Both the position numbers and the translations under genes were made by a program. This document shows, piece after piece, positions 56,586 through 64,000 of a stretch of DNA of 64,000 nucleotides (position 1 is its first letter; every line of letters begins with the position of its first letter). This stretch comes from Sipunculus nudus (lineage: Eukaryota > Annelida > Sipuncula > Golfingiida > Sipunculidae): NCBI GenBank assembly GCA_026874595.1, contig CM049306.1, positions 22,121,019-22,185,018 of the forward strand, given 5' to 3'. The notes under the pieces were generated by a model that saw only the letters and a list, made by a program, of their open reading frames with translations, did not search any database and was not told the origin of the DNA.

Positions 56586-58569
56586 AAAGGTAGTATATCA
56601 CTGGGCTGCGACAGCTTGCGATTAGTTAGAGACACGACAATTTCGAGAAAATATGCGAATTAGCGTCATCTTTCACTTACAATCACACTGAATCGTATTT
56701 ACGACAAAAAAAACTTGTCAGGATATGCATTTCAATTTAAATAATAAAAAAAAATAAAAATATATAAGCATTCATATGTGTAGTTTTAAAGTACGATTAA
56801 AGCACTTCCCATCTTTTTTCATTATTGCAGCATAATGTAAAACAATGTGTTACTTCATGTAACATACATCGTTTATCGTCTAAATTCCCGAAAAAGCTGG
56901 TCCATACATCTTGTAAGTTCACTGCCACCTGTGTTTCTATCAAATTGCTTCACCAAACAATTAAGATACATAATTGTCTTCAGCCTTTTTTTTATTTTTC
57001 ACGAAACTTTGCTTTCCTTTTTTTCAGTTAAAAATGGAAAGTACAAGAAACTTCAATTATATACTGGTTATAAATTCCCCGTATGTTTATTTCGTATGTT
57101 ATAAGACTTCTCATTACCTGTTATTTCGCTCTTTCTTTTCTGATTGTTGTTCATCTTTTGAATCAACTTCGATTAAGAACATACCTGCATTAAGTATCAT
57201 TTTTACGGTAGTTAGACGGCAGCTGCTCTCAGAATTTTAATTAAAATTGCAAAATGCTACCGGAACAAATCTTGGTTCCACGCGTTTGAATTACAACTTC
57301 ATTTTTATGTTGCCAGGGTTCTAATTCTCTCACAAAGGATTTTGAGATTTTTTATTTATGCTTGATATTGCCTCATTGAAAAAAGTAAAATAAATATAAA
57401 AGATTGTTTGCAATTGCCAATTGATGTAAAATACCATACTATATAGTAAAATTTGCAACTGAATATAGGTACAGTATAGGGCAATACTTATTGTAAACAG
57501 TAACAGGCTAGAGAGCATGGAATAATGTTGAAAATGTACATTTTCTTATTGACAAATGCCGAGATCAGAGAGCTTATTTAAATTGTAATGAGGGTGCCAC
57601 TGCTGATATCCTTATTTATGTATGTATGTACCCGTAAAGGAAGTTATATGTACGGAAGGAGACACTAGACATAGTGACCATGTTCGCATAGCTTTCCAGA
57701 TAAAGCCTATTCATGATGGTCCTGTCAACAGGTTCTCTCATGGTACATTTACTAGGCTTAGTAGGAGGTTCCCTGTTGCCCAGCGATTTAATTTCATGTA
57801 AAGCATATTTACAGATAAGAACAATATAGTTTATTAGTAAAAAACGGAAAGTATATAGTTCAAAAGCTTAAAGATACATATATATTGAAAATGGTCGAAA
57901 CCCGTTAAAGCTGGACTGAATTATCTTTCAGAACTGTTTTACCATAAGCTATACATTAAATGAATCTTACCTTCATAAATCATGCAGCTAAATTTATATA
58001 TGAGAAGATGAGTACTCTTTGCGTTGGTTGTCACTACTTACAATTCTAAGGGGATTGACCACATATATAGTCAAATTTAACAAATGTGACTATGCCGACT
58101 GAATGTTGTACTCATAATTATTACAAGAAAAAGTAAAGTCACGTTTATAACTCATGGACGTAAATCTGATCCATCCGGAAATGGAAATATCGGCGTTTTC
58201 CATGACGTCAGCTCACTCTCTGATGAATATTTAAATTGTACCAAGGCAAATCAATTACGCCACGGAGAATGATTGTGCTGTGGGTAACCTATTGTTTATG
58301 GTACCAAGAGGTCAATATGTCTACTTGCTTATTTTTTTCGAATAATGTATATATAAAGAAAACACTCATAGACCGCTTACTTGGGCCAACAACCAATAGG
58401 ATGTCATAGGTGCCCTTTCGATCTGTTAGTGTTATTGAAACAGAGTCCATGTTTAGTCCCCGTGATTATATGTATTGTCAAGTTAAGGATTTATATTACC
58501 AGTTCATATATGGATCTGTTAAATCAGGATTCCATTACCAAAGCAAGCTAGGAGAATCCAATAGGACTA
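56586..58569. other. No gene supported
   Basis: ORFs 56825-57240 and minus 57330-57518 are AT-rich with no domain. A short possible coding remnant at 57607-57801 is listed separately. Confidence 0.4.
57607..57801 (+). pseudogene. Possible LINE endonuclease-end remnant
   Basis: A frame open from after a TGA at 57604 to a TAA at 57799 reads TRHSDHVRIAFQIKPI and RFSHGTFTRLSRRFPVAQRF. The SDH followed by hydrophobic residues is like the last catalytic block of APE endonucleases, and the Arg-rich sequence after it like the start of the linker to RT. No other LINE block adjoins it, so this is a weak call; it may be chance. Confidence 0.2.
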
Positions 58570-58710
58570 GACACTGAAAATTTTTTTAATTAATCACTCT
58601 AAAGGCGACTTTCCTGTGGTAAAGAAGTATACGAAAACGCTGCTTATTGTGCACTTAATCAATGTACAAAAGTAAAACATACAAGAAATCAAATTAATTA
58701 TTACTTTCTT
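58570..58710. repeat. Unclassified 720-bp repeat, third partial copy
   Basis: TTAATCACTCT, ACTTATTGTGxxCTTAAT- and GTACA(G/A)AAGTAA-type strings occur in the same order and spacing as at 56465-56580, with about 20-25 percent difference by eye. Weaker similarity may extend left to about 58490. It shows that the repeat is a dispersed family and not only a local duplication. Confidence 0.6.
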
Positions 58711-59337
58711 AACATTTTTAAAAATGAAATTACCATTCCATGTTTTTTTTCTAAAAGTAATTAATCCTTTGTTAAAAAAAGTATTGATATGTATAGGGAT
58801 GACATTTTGGTATGGTTATGATATTAATTTCCCATGTAGAAGGAAGGGATAATACTCGCTCAATTAATAAAAAATATTTTCCCTCCGGTTGAGTATAATA
58901 AAAAATTCAGCTTTATCTCGCATGTACGGGATACCTAAATTATTAATTTTCAATTAATACAGGTTATTTTAAAGCTTTACTACTTTTGTCATATACAAAC
59001 ACACGTTCGTCTTGTCAAACTGTTCTTCCGGTTTTCTGAATGTCCGGCCGACCGCAAGCAGGGCAAAAATTGTAACCGTTAAAAGTCCGTTGTACATATA
59101 ACGCTGCGTCTGCGGTATGTCTACGTTGTGCTTGCGATACGATGGAACATCATACGTAGCAAAGTAACGTTTCACAGTATTTTCATTGGTCGTAATGCAG
59201 GGGCAAAAGTTTGAACTTGCTCTAAAATTTCTGAACGAATCGCCGAAAAATCGCAGTAATTGGTGTTTGAGGACACGTTGTTCAAATGTACGCTCAACGT
59301 CCGGGGAAGTAATCGCAGACTTATCGCAGACATAACG

Positions 59338-59340
<3 letters not shown>
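58711..59340. other. No gene seen
   Basis: Minus ORF 58969-59175 has no recognisable domain. TCGCAG and ACG-rich strings occur near 59040-59330, less AT-rich than the neighbourhood. Confidence 0.4.

Positions 59341-59388
<48 letters not shown>
59341..59388. repeat. (TA)n microsatellite
   Basis: About 23 TA units. Confidence 0.95.
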
Positions 59389-59389
<1 letters not shown>

Positions 59390-59529
59390 TATATGTCCGG
59401 CTTTAGACCTATAAACTTCTAACTCAATATCCTGAAAGCCCCTGATAGAAAAAAAAACGAAATATACTTAGGTGGCGCACCCTATCACGATCTACTTCCT
59501 TTTCTTAATTTTTTATGTGTGAATGTTAA

Positions 59530-60605
59530 CAGCTACATTTTTAATGCCCCGTTGCAACCACTTTTGTAATAACGTTCACTATTGTAATAATTATTACAAT
59601 AGTGGTTGGTGAGGGCAGTATGTGCGAACCACTATTTTTTTAACGGTCACTATTGTGATAATTTTTACAATGGTGGTTGATCGTAGTCGGAAATATTTCT
59701 CATTTTCATTGGGATTCTTCTTCTTGAAAAAATAAACTCGCAATTCATCCGCAATATCCCAACAAAAGAATCAGTTTGTATTTTAGATGTGATTACACTG
59801 GTAACTTTTATTACAATAGTGACCGCGTCGAGCAACCACTATTGGAATAACGTTCACTGTTGTAATAATAATAAGCAGCAGACCCTTGACTCACTGCTTC
59901 AGACGCAGTCCTGAATGTTCATATGTTTGAATTTCAATATTTTTTTAAATATTTGGGTTCAGGTATAAATACTGAACATTATTACAATAGTTTCTGGGTC
60001 GAGCTACTATTGTATTAACGTTTACTAATAATATAATGTTCACTACTGTAATAAATTTAGTTACTGATATAGCACATCGGCTGGGAATGGTCAACGTGCA
60101 TCTCCTCTGGGACTTTTTCACACAGGTATGTCATGAATTTAGATGTTATCACTTATTCTTTTGGAATACACTACAATTTTAGGCAACAATTATTGTAATA
60201 AAAACTAGCGGCCAATTTAATCTGCCAACTGAAGAAATAATCTCTCTCATCGTTCATCTTGAAATGCCATGTAGTATTTTTATATATTTGTGTTCAATGT
60301 AAAATCCTGTGGAATTACAGTATACCAAACGTTGTAATCCATCATCGTGAATAATAATACCAATGACGACATTTATTACAATAGTGAACGTTATTACAAT
60401 AGTGACCGGGTCATGCAACCACTTATGTTATGATGGTCACTATTGTAATAATGTTCCATATTGTATAAACGTGTTATTGAAAAAGCACATCGGCTGGGAA
60501 GGCTTAACATGCACAGGTATTTCTAGATCCCTAAGTATATGTCCAATTAATGAATTAAGATATTAAATATTGATTATTTTGGGATACACTCCAATTTTAG
60601 GCCAT
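59530..60605. repeat. Block of CACTATTGTAATAA motifs in both orientations
   Basis: CACTATTGTAATAA or its reverse complement TTATTACAATAGTG, often with CGTTCAC or ACCGxGTCxxGCAACCAC beside it, occurs about a dozen times (near 59555, 59577, 59591, 59645, 59810, 59850, 59980, 60030, 60380, 60400, 60440). Two longer direct repeats (60070-60190 and 60480-60605, with GCACATCGGCTGGGAA and ACACT(A/C)CAATTTTAGGC) show a unit of about 410 bases. No coding capacity. ORF 60363-60566 is a translation of the motif. It could be a foldback-type transposon or a protein-binding array; class unknown. Confidence 0.7.
59577..59604. repeat. 28-bp perfect palindrome
   Basis: CACTATTGTAATAA is followed without spacer by its exact reverse complement. 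It is the junction of two motif copies in opposite orientation. Confidence 0.9.
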
Positions 60606-63600
60606 TTAAAGACTACCGCGTCATTATGCACGGACCCGCGGACAGGTAGTCTTGATAAGCGGGTAGGTGTATGTGAATGCTTGTAGCTCGCTTAATATTT
60701 GCATTATTCACATCAATTAAACTGTTTTGTATTTACAAATAGTCGGGAAAAGTCACTAATAAAACATTCATATAAATTTATTATATTTTTGTTGATACTT
60801 ATTACGATACTTATAAAAATATTCTGAAAGAATATATTGAATTTATTAGCTTTTTCTTAAACTTTTCCTAACAGGATTTTTTTTAGATGATGTTGACATA
60901 TCCGAAGTTCTAGTGTATTAATACATTAGTTCTTGACACTCTGTTAAAGTGATTCATAGTGATCAAATTTCAAAACATTACCATTCTTAAAAAAGTGTCA
61001 AAAAGGCTTGAAATCGGCAATTTTATAAACTTACCTTGGTACATTTCTTTTTGAAAATATATATGTTAATGTAAATGGTTCACTCTTCGAAACTGTGAAG
61101 AAATATTTTCTGCCACATTCAATCAGAGCTACCACTTTAAATAATTTTGATGTGCTGAATCCATCGAAATTAAATTCTTAACTCTTTTTCAAATGTTTAA
61201 CCTCAATATTTTAAAATTAAAAGTTTAAAATATAAAAGGCATATATAATTTATAAGCATTACTGTTATTTGGGATAAAAAGGGGCAGGATTAGTCCTAAT
61301 CGTCAATTTGATGAGCCAAATGGAATAAAAATGTTATTTTTGGCATTCAGCGTAAAATAGCCTGCAAGTTTACAATTTTAAGCTACTTATAGTAATTGAA
61401 TAAGTGATTTTTGTTTATAATAAGGGTATCCATCATCTGCTGCAGCCGAGTAAAATTTTGATGTATACATTCCATAAGAACGGTATGTGGCAATTTGTTG
61501 TTTTCTTTAATTTACATTTTAAGTTACAAATGTAGATTTTAATTTTATATCTGAATTTTTAATATGAATATAAGTATAAACATAAATATAAATATCAAAA
61601 GGCATATCATTTTTCTAAATTCTAACTGATGCTTTGGGTATAAACAGGCATATTTAGTCCTTATCATCTTTTCTGTATCAAATTTCTTATCATCAAATTT
61701 TGTAAACTCAGTCCCAAGTCTTGTTTAAAATATTAAAATTCACTTTTTGAAGATAGTTTATTGAATTAAATAAATAACGTTAAAGTTTGAGTATTAATTG
61801 TCTGTTTGAGCTGAAGGACATCTCGAAATTTAATTTAAAATCTTTAAATACGTGTATTTACATGAGCTTCATAATTGAAACGGACACGTTTTACTGTCTT
61901 ATTAAAAAATAATATATCAAAATTAACATAAAATTTGACGAACAGAAACCAATAAACTGGGCTCATAACATTACAGGTCTATAACTTACTAAATATAGTG
62001 CGTTTGGACTTGAAATATGCACCTGTTGGATGTTCACGTCTTTATTACAACCGGCAAGACAGCAAGGACTTTTAAAAAATAAATATATGACTTTTCCTTT
62101 TGGTTTGAGTTTTGTTAACACCTTTTCAATTAAATTCTAGTTACATGTCTGGCTAAAGTTAAACCGTTGCATCATTTTAATCTCTAAATTTTCTTGAAAG
62201 GTTATGAAAAATGTTTAAATTTAATGTATACGTTAGCATTTTGTGATAAATATGTATTGTGTCCGACAGAACAGCAAAAAAATAAAGTGTGATTATTCCA
62301 CTGAAAAAAGTCTTAATTGTATGTTTTACTTTCATGTGACTTGGTTTATCAAATTTAAAATCTCAAATATCAAATTTATAAATAAAAGTGAAGGTAAACA
62401 ATTAAAATAGAACCGGATTTTGGACAAATTTCAGGCCATATGCTTTGTGTGAAAAATGCTGTCAAACCCAGTGGAAAGCAAAGTTTATCTTTACGTTTAG
62501 CTCAAACCATAAACTGCTAATTTAAAATTATCAAACGTTTCCTTGATTTTATAATTATTTGTGTAAAACTCTTCAGCCTTGGTACCAAGGTGACCTGATT
62601 ACCAATGCACTTGGTCGCTGACCTTTATTTACAGTATGGATCATTAGTACCTTCAACTTCAGGTAAGACACGAAAGGTAAAGACTAATTGAAGAGGGAGA
62701 TAACTCATCAGATAATAATATGGATTAATGTTATACAACCGTTTTTTCTTCGGTTAATTTTCATTACAAACTGTCATCTGTTCCTAGATTCGTCTCAAAG
62801 TAAAATCATTAATAAGATTCTTTAAAAATCTTATTGGACATACTTGCATACTTTGCAAGGAAACAGATTTTTGAGTCACGAGAAACATGTAAATATATGG
62901 TCGAATCAATCCTTCAGAATTGCACTAAAGTTTACAAAATTTAGTGATTCATTTGAATGAGCGATACAGGAGACAAGCTCCACTGATTGTCTCACAATTT
63001 GGTGTGTCGCCAGTTCTTAGATATTCTGACCAGACACGCAAGACGATGGACTTTTATTGTTTTAAATTAAAAACGGGGGATAACAAATAGTCTTTAATTG
63101 TTCGGCAAAAATAGAATCAGAAATATAAATTATTTTTAACAAATTTCATAAACGTTTATTTAAAAGTTTACTGGTTAATCCATTTATTTTTCTAAATTTA
63201 TAGAGTCTGAGAATTTTTCTTAACAGTGACCGAATGATATGTGATGCACATTAGTAATTTCTCATTGTTTCTATCTGGAAAGAGGCACACGGGTTTCTTT
63301 AAAAAAATATTTGAAGACTTATGAAAACGCTTCTCTCTTAAATATCCAGCAAAGTAAAATTGTCATTAATTTTGAAATATTACACGATTTCTTTCATCTG
63401 CGTGTATCTCAATCAATCGCCAATCAACTAATCAGTACTTAAGACACGTCATGCAAAGTTGGCTTACAAAACAATAAAAAATCATTAATGTCTAGAAATG
63501 TCTGACAACGTTTAGATTTATCAGATTGGTACAGTATTTTTATACGTATCAGGTAGCACTATACCGTCCAAGGCTTAATATGATACTGTAAAGAAGAGCA

Positions 63601-64000
63601 AAACTAAATTGATAACAAGAGATTTTTCCAATAGAGAATGCATTACGTGTTTCCTGTTTCCATTTTCAGTGTCTTTGGATTCATGTCATGTCAGCCAAAG
63701 TCCCAATTTCCTAGTTACAATAACTGGCTCTCCTGTCAATCAACTTTTACAGCAATCCAGACCTCCTGATCCAGCTCATGACTTTATCTAAGATTTGAAC
63801 AGGTGTATGGTTTTCAAATAATAAAATGAATTGGCTGCCTATTCATTCTTTTTTTATTTCGAATGTTCACAATCTGAATAAGGATTTTGGCTGGTATTCT
63901 GATGAATTCAAGACTTAAAAAATACCTGTTGAGAATAAAAGTTAAAATTTGAATGCTTTAAACGAAAAATATTAAAACATTGTGCATACAACATTATATT
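60606..64000. other. 3.4-kb AT-rich stretch without supportable genes
   Basis: No gene, RNA or clear transposon. Two diverged stretches near 61225-61305 and 61595-61675 share AAAAGGCATAT...TTGGG(T)ATAAA...TTAGTCCT, hinting at an old repeat with about 370-base spacing. ORF 63609-63791 has no recognisable domain. Confidence 0.35.

Overview
This looks like AT-rich eukaryotic nuclear DNA, most likely from a marine mollusc and probably a bivalve. The inference rests on repeat content: elements carrying ACGG microsatellites and a 3' hairpin, tRNA-derived SINEs, an L1-type and a CR1/L2-type LINE, and Ty3/gypsy elements with a Gmr1-like domain order. No host protein-coding gene, rRNA or functional tRNA could be supported. 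Every convincing coding stretch belongs to a transposable element, and each is interrupted by stops, frameshifts or truncation. The window is best read as a repeat-rich intergenic or intronic region.

Layout. 1-3.8 kb: two elements made of tandem units (672 bp and about 179 bp), each closing with an ACGG-rich run and a terminal hairpin; a third, 217-bp element of the same design sits inside one 179-bp unit. 4.2 kb: a poly-G/poly-C inverted repeat. 9.1-10.4 kb: a non-autonomous hAT-like element with an exact 8-bp target duplication. 11.8-14.0 kb: a 5'-truncated gypsy element (RT, RNase H, polypurine tract, 3' LTR). 15.0-15.6 kb: a recent 114-bp duplication next to microsatellites. 20.1-27.8 kb: a heavily decayed L1-like LINE whose ORF1 is split by a 1.7-kb block containing a TIR element. 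31.7-33.3 kb: two related solo LTRs in a TA microsatellite. 34.4 kb (minus) and 43.9 kb (plus): two copies of one tRNA-derived SINE. 35.5-40.2 kb: a moderately decayed CR1/L2-type LINE with an SGNH-esterase ORF1, followed at once by a 1-kb minisatellite of 27-bp units. 44.4 kb: a Harbinger-like MITE with TAA target duplication. 44.8-45.6 kb: another solo LTR. 47.4-47.8 kb: a hAT-like 3' end. 48.3-56.6 kb: two direct copies of an unclassified 720-bp repeat, the left one holding a MITE nested in a related MITE, with a minus-strand gypsy element between them. 59.5-60.6 kb: an unclassified block of repeated CACTATTGTAATAA motifs in both orientations, with a 28-bp perfect palindrome.

The most informative biology is the gypsy family. 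In the minus-strand copy the order is LTR, gag, protease, integrase, RT, RNase H. In the plus-strand copy RNase H is followed directly by the polypurine tract and LTR, with no integrase. Together they support the rare Gmr1-type order (integrase before RT) in a Ty3/gypsy element. Five LTRs of the same or a close family lie in the window; the four on the plus strand are all followed immediately by ATAT. All boundaries were read by eye and family names were not checked against a database.
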